A stretch of 41,853 bases of DNA, taken from assembly GCA_016794565.1 (NCBI GenBank), contig JAEUHQ010000153.1, forward strand, positions 1-41,853, in the 5' to 3' direction. Of the stretch, positions 1-7,185 are shown piece after piece. The stretch comes from Planctomycetota bacterium (GTDB lineage Bacteria; Planctomycetota; UBA1135; UBA2386). The stretch's first letter is position 1, and each line of letters starts with the position of its first letter. Under the pieces are notes generated by a model. That model did no database searches. It worked only from the letters and a program-made list of their open reading frames with translations, and was not told where the DNA came from. A program made the translations under genes and the position numbers.

Positions 1-139
1 GGAAGACCGTGCCGGACGGACGGCCCGACAGTGCACTGATGTCGAGATCGAACTTGAAGCGATCGTGGGCTCCGGTCGGCACCGCGTGCACGATCCACGA
101 CGCGCCGAAGTCGGGAGCGCCGGCGAAGTCGCTACGAAT
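1..139 (-). CDS. Possible partial gene running off the left edge, function unknown
   Basis: On the minus strand, one frame from about position 139 to position 2 is open and has strongly G/C-biased third codon positions, as in the real genes here. It reads like normal protein (for example WIVHAVPTG and FKFDLDISALSG). It lies just downstream of the propeller gene on the same strand. No convincing start codon is visible: there is no in-frame ATG, and the first in-frame GTG is at 91-89, already inside the coding-like stretch. The true N-terminus is therefore unresolved and may involve a rare start. I do not recognise the family. The end coordinate given is only the point where coding character begins. 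Confidence 0.35.
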   Translation of the reverse strand, partial: MRSDFAGAPDFGASWIVHAVPTGAHDRFKFDLDISALSGRPSGTVF

Positions 140-164
140 CGACGTCGTCCGTCGGCGCCGTCCG

Positions 165-1283
165 TCAGGACGCGACCCAGCGCAGCGCGTAGATCGGCGG
201 CAGGCACGCGTCCACCTCGCGCCACCGTTCGCCGCCGCCTTCGCCGATCCAGAGCCGTCCCGACGTCGAACCCATCGCGAGCAGCCGGCCGTCCCCGGTG
301 ACGTCGAGGCCGTGGCGGTAGACGAGGTCGAACGCGTTCTTCGGCGGCAGCCCCTTCGTCAGCACGTCGAACGAACGGCCCCCGTCCGTGGTGCGCAGCA
401 CGACGACGCGCCCGTCCACGGGCACGCGGCACTCGTCCTTCTCGGCCGGTACGAACCACGCCGTGTCCGGGTCCTCCGGGTGCGCGGCACAGGCGAACCC
501 GAACCGGCTCTTCGCCTTCGCGGTGACTTCGCGCCACGGGGCACCGTCGTCCTTCCGGACGAAGATGCCGTTGTGGTGCTGGCACCAGATGCGTCGCGGC
601 ACTTGCGCGCACATCGCGAGGCGATGCGGATCCTGCACGTCGACGTCCCCTGCCTGCGCGTCGGGCACGTAGGTCGCGCGCATGCCGTGCGAGACGTTCT
701 CCCAGCGTTTGCCTCCGTCGGTGGTGCGCCAGACGCCGCCGCACGAAATCGCGACGGTCACGGTGTCCGCGTTCCGCGGGTCGACGATCACGCTGTGGAT
801 GCCCGGCGTGTCGAAGCCGCCGCCGAACCACTTCTTGCGCGCCGGCTGGCTCCAGAGGCCCTCGTTGAACTGCCACGAACTGCCGCCGTCGCCGGAATGG
901 AAGAGCCCGCCCGGGATCGTGCCGCACCAGAGTCCGCCCTTCGTTCGCGGATCGATCTCGAGGCTCCAGACGAGCCGCAGTGTGCGCGGCCAAGGCCGGC
1001 CGCCGCCCTCCTTCTCGACGGTGACCTTCCCGCCCGGGCCCTTCGGCAGCTGCGGGTAGACCGGCGCCGGGATCTCGCGCCACGTGCGGCCCGTGCGACG
1101 ATGGAGCTTCACGCCGAAGTGGCCATGGTCGAGCGCCGCGTACGTCGCGCCGTCGCGCGGATCGCACAGCGCCATCGACACCGGGACGCCGCGGAACTCG
1201 GGATCCGCGATGCGGAACGTGCCAGCCTTGCGCCGGAGTGTGAACAGACCCTTCCGGGTCGCGACGAGGAGCGTGTCGGTCAT
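165..1283 (-). CDS. BNR/sortilin-type beta-propeller protein
   Basis: A 372-residue protein made of propeller repeats. Asp-box-like motifs (GDGGSSW, TDGGKRW, TDGGRSF) recur, each after a strand pattern such as GVWRT or VVVLRT, as in the WD40/YVTN/BNR-like and sortilin (Vps10) repeat families often labelled exo-alpha-sialidase. No sialidase active-site Arg set is evident, so enzymatic activity should not be assumed. There is no signal peptide (the N-terminus is MTDTLLVATRKGLF), so it is probably cytoplasmic. The ATG at 1283 lies 12 nt after the stop of the MoaD/ThiS-like gene on the same strand, so the two are likely co-transcribed and may act together. Family assignment is firm; function is unknown. 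Confidence 0.85.
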   Translation of the reverse strand: MTDTLLVATRKGLFTLRRKAGTFRIADPEFRGVPVSMALCDPRDGATYAALDHGHFGVKLHRRTGRTWREIPAPVYPQLPKGPGGKVTVEKEGGGRPWPRTLRLVWSLEIDPRTKGGLWCGTIPGGLFHSGDGGSSWQFNEGLWSQPARKKWFGGGFDTPGIHSVIVDPRNADTVTVAISCGGVWRTTDGGKRWENVSHGMRATYVPDAQAGDVDVQDPHRLAMCAQVPRRIWCQHHNGIFVRKDDGAPWREVTAKAKSRFGFACAAHPEDPDTAWFVPAEKDECRVPVDGRVVVLRTTDGGRSFDVLTKGLPPKNAFDLVYRHGLDVTGDGRLLAMGSTSGRLWIGEGGGERWREVDACLPPIYALRWVAS

Positions 1284-1295
1284 GCGAAGAGGGAA

Positions 1296-1565
1296 TCAGC
1301 CGCCGGACAGGGCCTGGAGCACGTCGATCCGCGCGTCGACCGCGACCCGCTGCGCGAGGGTCCGGCGATCGCGTACGACCTGCCCGTCCACGAACACGGT
1401 GACGTGCTGCCGCAAGGCACCGGAGTCGTCGAACAAGTAGCCGCGCACGCTCGGGTAGACAGCGAACGCCGCGTCGAGCGCCTGCCGCACCGTGGTCCCG
1501 TCGACGTCGACCGGCGGACACACGACGTGGCGTTGCAGCACCTGCGGGAAGCTGACGCGCGGCAT
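1296..1565 (-). CDS. MoaD/ThiS-family ubiquitin-like sulfur-carrier protein
   Basis: An 89-residue protein with a beta-grasp pattern: TTVRQALDAAFAVYP, then a strand containing HVTVFVDGQVV, and a C-terminus ending in LSGG. A terminal Gly-Gly is the site that MoaD, ThiS and related proteins have adenylated by an E1-like enzyme and converted to a thiocarboxylate. The ATG at 1565 was chosen because the longer open frame upstream crosses the divergent sigma-factor gene. No ThiF/MoeB-type E1, MoaE or ThiG gene lies in the window, so the activating partner is elsewhere or absent. It is the first gene of a two-gene unit with the propeller protein. It could serve molybdopterin or thiamine synthesis, but the neighbour suggests another role. 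Confidence 0.85.
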   Translation of the reverse strand: MPRVSFPQVLQRHVVCPPVDVDGTTVRQALDAAFAVYPSVRGYLFDDSGALRQHVTVFVDGQVVRDRRTLAQRVAVDARIDVLQALSGG

Positions 1566-1671
1566 GGCCGCAGTGTGGCGGCGCGCCGTCGCCCGCTCAA
1601 GGGCGCGGCACCCGGGCCCGCCGATGCGGATTTCCACCGACGCTGTCAGAACGGCGCCGGCCGGTTGTCCA

Positions 1672-2256
1672 ATGCGGCACGTGCAGCCGCCCACCTTCGT
1701 CTTCGCCGCCGAACGCGCGCCCGCCGCCGCCGCCGCGGCGAGGGGCGAGGCGTTCCCGTTCGCGGAGATTTTGTGCGCGGAAGCACCGCGACTGCGCCGG
1801 CTCGTGCACCGTCTCTTCGGGTGGTCGCCGCGGACGGCCGACGTGGACGACGTCGTGCAGGAGGCGCTGCTCGCCGCGTGGCGGCACCGGGCGACGTTCC
1901 GCGGCGAAGCCGGCGTCGCCACCTGGCTCGTGCAGATCGTGGTGCGCAAGGCGCGCAGCCACGCGCGAGCCGCGAACCTGCGCCGCCGCGTGTTCCGCTG
2001 GTGGCGGCACAACGCCTCGGAGCCTGCCGTGCAGGACGGCGAGTCGCCGCTGCAGGAACGGCTCGACGCGACGCACGCCGCGATGGCTGCGCTGCGCCAC
2101 GCCGACCGCGAGGTCCTGGTGCTGCGCTACCTCGAGCAGCGCGGCGTCGACCAGATCGCGCAGGTCCTCGAGTGCTCGCGCGCCGCCGTCGACGCGCGGC
2201 TGTCGCGCGCCAGGAAGCGCCTGCGCGCGAAACTCCGCCTGGAGGTGCGCCCGTGA
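1672..2256 (+). CDS. ECF-type RNA polymerase sigma factor
   Basis: A 194-residue sigma-70-family protein. Region 2 is visible around residues 30-100, with the DDVVQEALLAAWRH core-binding segment and a GVATWLVQIVVRKAR region 2.3/2.4 segment. Region 4 lies at about 130-190, with ADREVLVLRYLEQ and an HTH ending in AVDARLSRARKRLR. There is no region 1 or 3, as expected for the ECF group. The ATG at 1672 sits just before the first conserved residues; an in-frame ATG at 1624 is possible. Its stop overlaps the GTG of the next gene by 4 nt, and that gene encodes a small membrane protein, the common place for a cognate anti-sigma factor. The stimulus is unknown. Confidence 0.93.
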   Translation: MRHVQPPTFVFAAERAPAAAAAARGEAFPFAEILCAEAPRLRRLVHRLFGWSPRTADVDDVVQEALLAAWRHRATFRGEAGVATWLVQIVVRKARSHARAANLRRRVFRWWRHNASEPAVQDGESPLQERLDATHAAMAALRHADREVLVLRYLEQRGVDQIAQVLECSRAAVDARLSRARKRLRAKLRLEVRP

Positions 2257-2651
2257 CGACCGACGATCCCGAACTGTTGCGCGCGCTCGCGGACGCCGAC
2301 GCCGCCCACCCCGTCGGGCCAGGCGCCGAGTTCTCGCCGGAACGACTCGCGCAGGCAGTTGCACGACAGGCGCGCCGGCGGTTCGCCGGCGCCGCGCTCC
2401 TGTCCGCGCTCGCCGCCGCGTTCGTGTTCTGGCCGCGAACCGATGTCGACGAAGGCGTCGCAGCCCTGGCCGCAGACATCGCCCGTGTGCAGCGCCTGCT
2501 CGCCGACTGGCGCGATGCCGACGTCGGCCGCCTCGCCGCGGAAGAGCAGGATCGCCGCGCTCGCATTGCCGCGATCGAACTCCGCTGCGAACTCGCCTTC
2601 GCGCGCACCGCCCCGCTGTCGAGCCTGACCGCTCCCGAGGAACCACGATGA
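2253..2651 (+). CDS. Small single-span membrane protein, putative anti-sigma factor
   Basis: A 132-residue protein starting at a GTG that overlaps the sigma-factor stop as GTGA. It has a soluble N-terminus of about 45 residues, one hydrophobic segment (FAGAALLSALAAAFVFW, about residues 47-63), then a helical, charged C-terminal part rich in Ala, Arg and Glu (DIARVQRLLADW). The HxxxCxxC motif of zinc anti-sigma factors is absent. Position and topology suggest it anchors or regulates the ECF factor, but this is inference from context. The 3' end overlaps the next gene by 4 nt (ATGA), so the three genes look like one translationally coupled operon. Confidence 0.75.
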   Translation: MTTDDPELLRALADADAAHPVGPGAEFSPERLAQAVARQARRRFAGAALLSALAAAFVFWPRTDVDEGVAALAADIARVQRLLADWRDADVGRLAAEEQDRRARIAAIELRCELAFARTAPLSSLTAPEEPR

Positions 2652-3763
2652 ACCTTCGCTCTCTCCCCCCGCTCTTCGGCGTCGCCGTGTGCACCATCGC
2701 AGCTTCGCTGCCCGCCCAGATCCACCCCGTGCGGTGCATCGTGCTCGTGCGCGCTGGCGCGAGCGACGTCGTGCTCAACGCACCTCTCGTCGTGAGCCTG
2801 CTCGACGAAGACAAGAGCCGCGAGCGGCTCACACACGTGTTCGGCGAGGCTCCGACGAACGTCACCTGGAAGGTCGAACTCTCGACCGGGCAGCCCCCCG
2901 GCACGTTCCAGATCCACGTCGAGACCACCGCCTACGTCGGCGCCACCTGGACTCCGACCCTCGAGCAGGCGGTGAACTCCGCGGTCCACGCCCATCTCGA
3001 GGCGCGCCTCGAACGGCTCCTCTACTCCGAGCCGCGCGAGCGCTGGCTCGCGCAGCAGGACGAGCTGGTCACGCGCCTGACCAGGGCATCGGCGCAGCAG
3101 AAGGAGCTGGCGGCACGATCGGCCGCAGCCGAGCGGGAGACGGCGTCCGTCGCCCGGGCCCTCGAGTTTCTCGACCAGCAGTTCACCGCTGCGCGTGTGG
3201 ACGCGGCGACCGAAGAAGCGGCCCTCGCACAGCTCGAACAGCTCCAGATGACGCACGCACGACGGCGCGATCAACTTCGCGAGCAGCTCCAGCACGCCGA
3301 TGCGGTGCGCCAGGACCACGAGATCCAGCTGTCGGCGCTGTCGCGCCAGGCCGACGCGGCGGCCCGCGATCCTTCGATCGACCGGGCGCGGCGCGATGCG
3401 CTGCAGGACGAACTGCGAAAGCTCCAGGCCGACGCGCAGATGCAGCGCGCGGTGCAGGAGCGGGCGCAGGAGCAGCTGCAGGACGCGCAGCGCATGCTGT
3501 CGGTCGTGCTCGAACAGCAACCGACCACGGCACTGGCCGCGCACCGGGCGCGAGCCAGGATGCAAAGCCTCGCGGAGGAACAGAAGCGCCTCGAGCAGCG
3601 TCGCGTCGAAGTCGAACAACGCGCACAAAGGGCCGGGGACGACGCGATCGCGGCGGAGCGGCTCGGCAGCGAGATCGCCGCGTGCGAGGCGCAGCTCACG
3701 ATCGTTCGCGGCAGGCTCGCGCAGCTCGAACCGGTGCGGTGCGAACTGCTCGGCAGCCGCTGA
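2648..3763 (+). CDS. Secreted coiled-coil protein of unknown function
   Basis: A 371-residue protein with an N-terminal signal peptide (hydrophobic GVAVCTIAASLPAQ, likely cleaved after SLPAQ or nearby). A compact region of about 100 residues follows with beta-strand character (VSLLDED, NVTWKVELSTG, TPTLEQAVNSAVHAHLEARLE). This last part faintly resembles the Wzz-type chain-length-determinant pattern. Residues from about 125 to 365 are almost wholly predicted coiled coil, rich in Gln, Glu, Arg and Ala. It is probably periplasmic. It is the last gene of the ECF sigma operon and may be the output or sensing arm of that system. Its stop lies 9 nt from the stop of the convergent msrB gene. I do not recognise a named family. 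Confidence 0.8.
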   Translation: MNLRSLPPLFGVAVCTIAASLPAQIHPVRCIVLVRAGASDVVLNAPLVVSLLDEDKSRERLTHVFGEAPTNVTWKVELSTGQPPGTFQIHVETTAYVGATWTPTLEQAVNSAVHAHLEARLERLLYSEPRERWLAQQDELVTRLTRASAQQKELAARSAAAERETASVARALEFLDQQFTAARVDAATEEAALAQLEQLQMTHARRRDQLREQLQHADAVRQDHEIQLSALSRQADAAARDPSIDRARRDALQDELRKLQADAQMQRAVQERAQEQLQDAQRMLSVVLEQQPTTALAAHRARARMQSLAEEQKRLEQRRVEVEQRAQRAGDDAIAAERLGSEIAACEAQLTIVRGRLAQLEPVRCELLGSR

Positions 3764-3772
3764 ACGCCCGAC

Positions 3773-4360
3773 TCACTTCGCCGGCTTCTTCACGATCGGC
3801 GCGGGCAGCGGATCGCCCGCCTTCACGAACCGCAGCGAGACCGAGTTCACGCAGTGGCGCGTGTTCATGTCGGTCATCCGTTCGCCGGTGAACACGTGAC
3901 CGAGGTGGCCGCCGCAGTTCTTGCAGGTGATCTCGACGCGCTCCATGCCGTGGCTGTGGTCGGAGTGGCGTTCGACCGCACCCGCGACCTCGTCGTCGAA
4001 GCTCGGCCACCCGCACCCGCTGTGGAACTTGTCCTCGCTGCGGTAGAGCACCGCGTTGCACTGGCGGCAGATGTAGGTGCCCTCGGCCTCGTTCTCGGTG
4101 TACTCGCCGGTGAAGGCGCGCTCCGTGCCCTTCTGCAGGATCACCTGCGCCTCGGCGGGCGTCAGCTTGTTGTAGGAAGGCGACGAATCGGGTCGGGAGG
4201 CGGGCATGGTGGTGGCGGGTGCGGGTTCGGACTTCGGCGCCGTCGACGCGGCGACCGGGGCGGGTTCGGATGCACGCGGAGGAGACGTCACCTCCGTGGC
4301 CTGGGTGCCACCGCAGGAAGCGAACGCGAGGAACAGGAGGCAGGCAGTGCGGGCGATCAT
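3773..4360 (-). CDS. msrB: Peptide-methionine (R)-S-oxide reductase, lipoprotein form
   Basis: A 195-residue MsrB that reduces methionine-R-sulfoxide in proteins. The catalytic Cys lies in the RHCVNSVSLRF signature near the C-terminus. The two zinc CxxC motifs are present (CRQC and CKNC), as is the substrate-binding GCGWPSF segment. The start at 4360 places a lipoprotein-type signal (CLLFLAFASC) at the N-terminus, followed by an Ala/Pro/Ser-rich linker of about 45 residues, so the enzyme is probably membrane-anchored in the periplasm; many MsrB proteins are cytosolic. The upstream in-frame ATG at 4387 would spoil the signal peptide. It faces the coiled-coil gene with a 9-nt stop-to-stop gap. 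Confidence 0.95.
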   Translation of the reverse strand: MIARTACLLFLAFASCGGTQATEVTSPPRASEPAPVAASTAPKSEPAPATTMPASRPDSSPSYNKLTPAEAQVILQKGTERAFTGEYTENEAEGTYICRQCNAVLYRSEDKFHSGCGWPSFDDEVAGAVERHSDHSHGMERVEITCKNCGGHLGHVFTGERMTDMNTRHCVNSVSLRFVKAGDPLPAPIVKKPAK

Positions 4361-4520
4361 GGGAACGGGTTCGATGCCGGCCATCACGTCGAGGCTTCCC
4401 GCGCCGGGCGGCGGAAGGCGCCGATGCTACGAGCCGCCCCCGGGTTCGTGCCAACCGGCGCTCCCGGGGCGGGACGCTCGCGGCAACCGGCGCGGGGACG
4501 CCGGCGCTGCTCCCCGATCC

Positions 4521-5612
4521 ATGGCTCGCTCCAGACTCCGGCTGCGCCCCGCCCTCGTCGTGCTCTGCGCCGTGCTGCCCGCGGCCTGCAGCCGCGGCGG
4601 CGAGCGCGGCGATGCCACCCCGCCCCCCGCCGTGCCGCGCACGTTCCGCATGGGCTTCGCGACGACTCCGCCCGTGCTCACGGTGCAATCGGTGCTCGAG
4701 GGCATCGACCGCTTCGAGGAGCGCGCCGAACTCGCGGTCTTCCACGAAGAGCTGCCCTGGACCGACCTGCTGGGCGGACAGACACCCGTGCAGATCCTCG
4801 CGCGGGACAAGCTCGCGCTCGTGGAGCACCTGCACGACCGCGGACTCGACGTCGTCTTCGTGCTCGACCTCACCGACGGGCTCTCGCGCGGCGAAGAAGC
4901 GCCGCAGCTTCGGGCACTCGGTCGCAGCCTCGCCGAGCCCGCGGTCCAGCAGGCCGCTCGCGACTACGCCCTCGCGGTCGACGCGATGCTGCATCCCGTG
5001 ATGCTGGGACTCGCTGCCGAGACCAACCTGATCCGCGCCGCGGCCGGGCCTGCCGTGTACGGCGCAGTCGTGACGACCGCGAACGCGATGGCGCAGGACC
5101 TCGCTCTCGCGAACAGCGCTGCGAGGCTGTTCTTCACCGTGCAGGTCGAGACCGCGTGGGGCCTGCTCCCCGGCGGTCCCTTCGTCGGCATCGACCAGGA
5201 CCTCGCCGACTTCCCGTTCGCGCAGGCGCTGGGGCTGTCGTCGTACCCGTACTTCGTGTTCGACACCCCGGAAGAGATCCCCGCCGACTACTACTCGCGC
5301 CTGCTGCGCGGCACCTCGTTGCCCGCGTTCGTGAGCGAAGGCGGCTGGACGAGCGCCTCCGTCGGTACGTCGGTGTCGTCGCCCGAACTGCAGGCGCGTC
5401 ACGTCGACGTGCAGGAACAACTGCTCGACAGCATCGACGCGATCGCCTGGCTGCACCTGCTCTTCGCGGACCCCGACCTCGCGACGTGGCCGCAGCCGAT
5501 CCCGCCGACCCTGCCGCTCTTCACCGCCATCGGCTTCTGCGACAGCTCGTTCGCGAGCAAGCCGGCACTCGCCGGCTGGGACCGGTTGTTCGCGCGGCCC
5601 CTGGCGCACTGA
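4521..5612 (+). CDS. Lipoprotein with TIM-barrel glycosidase-like features
   Basis: A 363-residue protein beginning with a lipoprotein-like signal (LVVLCAVLPAACS). The mature part has alternating strand and helix segments such as GLDVVFVLDLTDG, MLGLAAETN and YPYFVFDTPEEIP, and ends a strand with FVSEGGW. The two glutamates, AETN and SEGGW, sit where clan-A glycosidases (for example the GH53 galactanase group) carry the acid/base and nucleophile, so a substrate-hydrolysing TIM barrel is plausible, but I cannot assign a family. The ATG at 4521 gives a clean signal peptide; the open frame extends upstream only across msrB on the other strand. Its stop is 21 nt from the stop of the convergent cysS. 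Confidence 0.75.
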   Translation: MARSRLRLRPALVVLCAVLPAACSRGGERGDATPPPAVPRTFRMGFATTPPVLTVQSVLEGIDRFEERAELAVFHEELPWTDLLGGQTPVQILARDKLALVEHLHDRGLDVVFVLDLTDGLSRGEEAPQLRALGRSLAEPAVQQAARDYALAVDAMLHPVMLGLAAETNLIRAAAGPAVYGAVVTTANAMAQDLALANSAARLFFTVQVETAWGLLPGGPFVGIDQDLADFPFAQALGLSSYPYFVFDTPEEIPADYYSRLLRGTSLPAFVSEGGWTSASVGTSVSSPELQARHVDVQEQLLDSIDAIAWLHLLFADPDLATWPQPIPPTLPLFTAIGFCDSSFASKPALAGWDRLFARPLAH

Positions 5613-5633
5613 GAACGACGGCGCGACCGCGCG

Positions 5634-7091
5634 CTACGCCTTCTCGAGCCGCGCGCCGGTCGGCGCATCGACGATCCTCCACCCGGCGGCAGCGATCCGG
5701 TCGCGCAGCGTGTCGGCGAGCGCCCAGTCCTTCGCCCGCTTCGCCGCCTTCCGCTGCTCGAGCAGCGCGAGCAGTTCGGCGGGCGCCTCGTTCGTCGCGT
5801 CGGCTGCGGGCTCCGGCCCGAAGCAACCGAGCACGTCCTCGAAGCGGGCGAACGTCGCGAGCGCGGTCCTCGCTCCGGCCACCGACGGCGTCTCGCGATT
5901 GCACACACCGACGAATTCGAACACCGCCGCGAGCGCCTCGCTGACGTTGAGGTCGTCGCACATGGCCGCCGTGAAGGCGGCGTCGGCCTTCGCGGCCGCA
6001 GCCGCCATGTCGGCCGTGCCGGCGCGCTCGAGTCCGTCACGCAGGCGCACGAGCCGCTGGCGGCACTGCTGCACGCGCCCGATCGCGGAGCGCGCTTCGT
6101 CCAGCCCGGACAACGTGAAGTTGAGCGATTGCCGGTACTGCACGCGGATCAGCGCGTAGCGCAGTTCGAGACCCGAGTAGCCCTTGCCCAGCACGTCGGC
6201 CACGGTGAAGAAGTTGCCGAGGCTCTTCGACATCTTCTTGCCGTCCACGAGAAGGTGGCGCGCGTGCATCCAGAGGCCGACGAACCGCTTGCCGGTGTGC
6301 GCCTCGGTCTGAGCGATCTCGCATTCGTGGTGCGGGAACATGTTGTCCTCCCCGCCCGTGTGCACGTCGATCTCCGGGCCGAGGTAGTGCATCGACATCG
6401 CCGAGCACTCGATGTGCCAGCCGGGGAACCCGCGCGCGCCGCCCCGGAACGGCGCGTCCCACTGCATCTGGTGCTTCGCGTCGACCTTCCACAACGCGAA
6501 GTCGCGCGGATCCTTCTTCTCGTCGTTCACCGCGACGCGCGCACCGGCCTCGAGTTCGTCGAGCACCTTGCCGGAGAGCTTGCCGTACGCAGGGAACTTC
6601 GCGACCTCGAAGTAGACGTTGCCGTTCACCTGGTACGCGACGCCCTTCCGGAGCAGGTCGTCGATGATCGAACCCATCTGCGCGATGAAATCGGTCGCGC
6701 GCGGCATGTGGTGCGGCAACCGTACGTGCAGTGTCTTCTGGCAGTCGTGGAACTCGGCTTCGTACTTCTTCGCGATGTCCCACGCGGTGAGGCCGGTCTT
6801 CCTGCTCGCGGCTTCCATCTTGTCCTCGCCGCCCTCGATGTCGTCGAGCGTGAGGTGGCCGACGTCGGTGACGTTCATCACCTGCGTCACGCGGTACCCG
6901 CGGTCCTCCACGAAGCGGCGCAGCACGTCCGCGAACAAGAAGCTGCGAAAGTTGCCGATGTGCGGCGAGCTGTACACCGTCGGCCCGCAGTGGTACATCG
7001 TGACGGCGCCCGGAGTGCGAGGGCGCAGTTCCTCGACGGAGCGCGACATCGAGTTGTAGAGGCGGAGGACGTTCGGCGGCGGTGAATTCAC
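5634..7091 (-). CDS. cysS: Cysteinyl-tRNA synthetase
   Basis: A 485-residue class I aminoacyl-tRNA synthetase that charges tRNA-Cys. It has the HIGH-type motif HIGN (residues 44-47), KMSKS (286-290) and the zinc site that discriminates cysteine: Cys35, Cys229, His254 and Glu258 by pattern with the E. coli enzyme. The C-terminal part holds the DALR-type helical region (DDLNVSEALAAVFEFV) and the tail typical of CysRS. The start is GTG at 7091, since the family usually begins close to the LRLYNS segment and no ATG precedes it; no clear Shine-Dalgarno site is seen. It is divergent from the kinase gene, with a 94-nt gap holding a 20-nt palindrome. Confidence 0.97.
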   Translation of the reverse strand: MNSPPPNVLRLYNSMSRSVEELRPRTPGAVTMYHCGPTVYSSPHIGNFRSFLFADVLRRFVEDRGYRVTQVMNVTDVGHLTLDDIEGGEDKMEAASRKTGLTAWDIAKKYEAEFHDCQKTLHVRLPHHMPRATDFIAQMGSIIDDLLRKGVAYQVNGNVYFEVAKFPAYGKLSGKVLDELEAGARVAVNDEKKDPRDFALWKVDAKHQMQWDAPFRGGARGFPGWHIECSAMSMHYLGPEIDVHTGGEDNMFPHHECEIAQTEAHTGKRFVGLWMHARHLLVDGKKMSKSLGNFFTVADVLGKGYSGLELRYALIRVQYRQSLNFTLSGLDEARSAIGRVQQCRQRLVRLRDGLERAGTADMAAAAAKADAAFTAAMCDDLNVSEALAAVFEFVGVCNRETPSVAGARTALATFARFEDVLGCFGPEPAADATNEAPAELLALLEQRKAAKRAKDWALADTLRDRIAAAGWRIVDAPTGARLEKA

Positions 7092-7150
7092 GGCGTGCGG
7101 CGTAGAGTCGCAGAGCGAAGCACAGCGCGCAACCTCGCGCAGAACGACGT

Positions 7151-7170
7151 GGCGGGACCGGTCCCCCGCC
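7151..7170. promoter_or_regulatory. 20-nt imperfect palindrome between cysS and the kinase gene
   Basis: The 94-nt divergent region holds an inverted repeat: GGCGGGACC pairs with GGTCCCCGCC apart from one unpaired C, and the core GGGACCGGTCCC (7154-7165) is a perfect 12-bp palindrome. Its place between two divergent start codons makes an operator plausible. A weak -10-like TACAAC follows at 7174-7179, only six bases before the kinase GTG at 7186, with no matching -35. At this G+C content short palindromes arise often by chance, so the call is tentative. Confidence 0.35.
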
Positions 7171-7185
7171 CGCTACAACGGTCCG

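Noticed and set aside
165..1283. Sialidase call for the propeller protein
   Set aside because: Asp-box-like repeats alone do not show sialidase activity, the Arg triad is not evident and there is no secretion signal.
9..2651. 880-codon open frame on the plus strand covering the propeller, ThiS-like and sigma genes
   Set aside because: Only the last 132 codons (from 2253) read as protein. The rest is a high-G+C shadow of minus-strand genes, rich in Arg and Pro with no family pattern.
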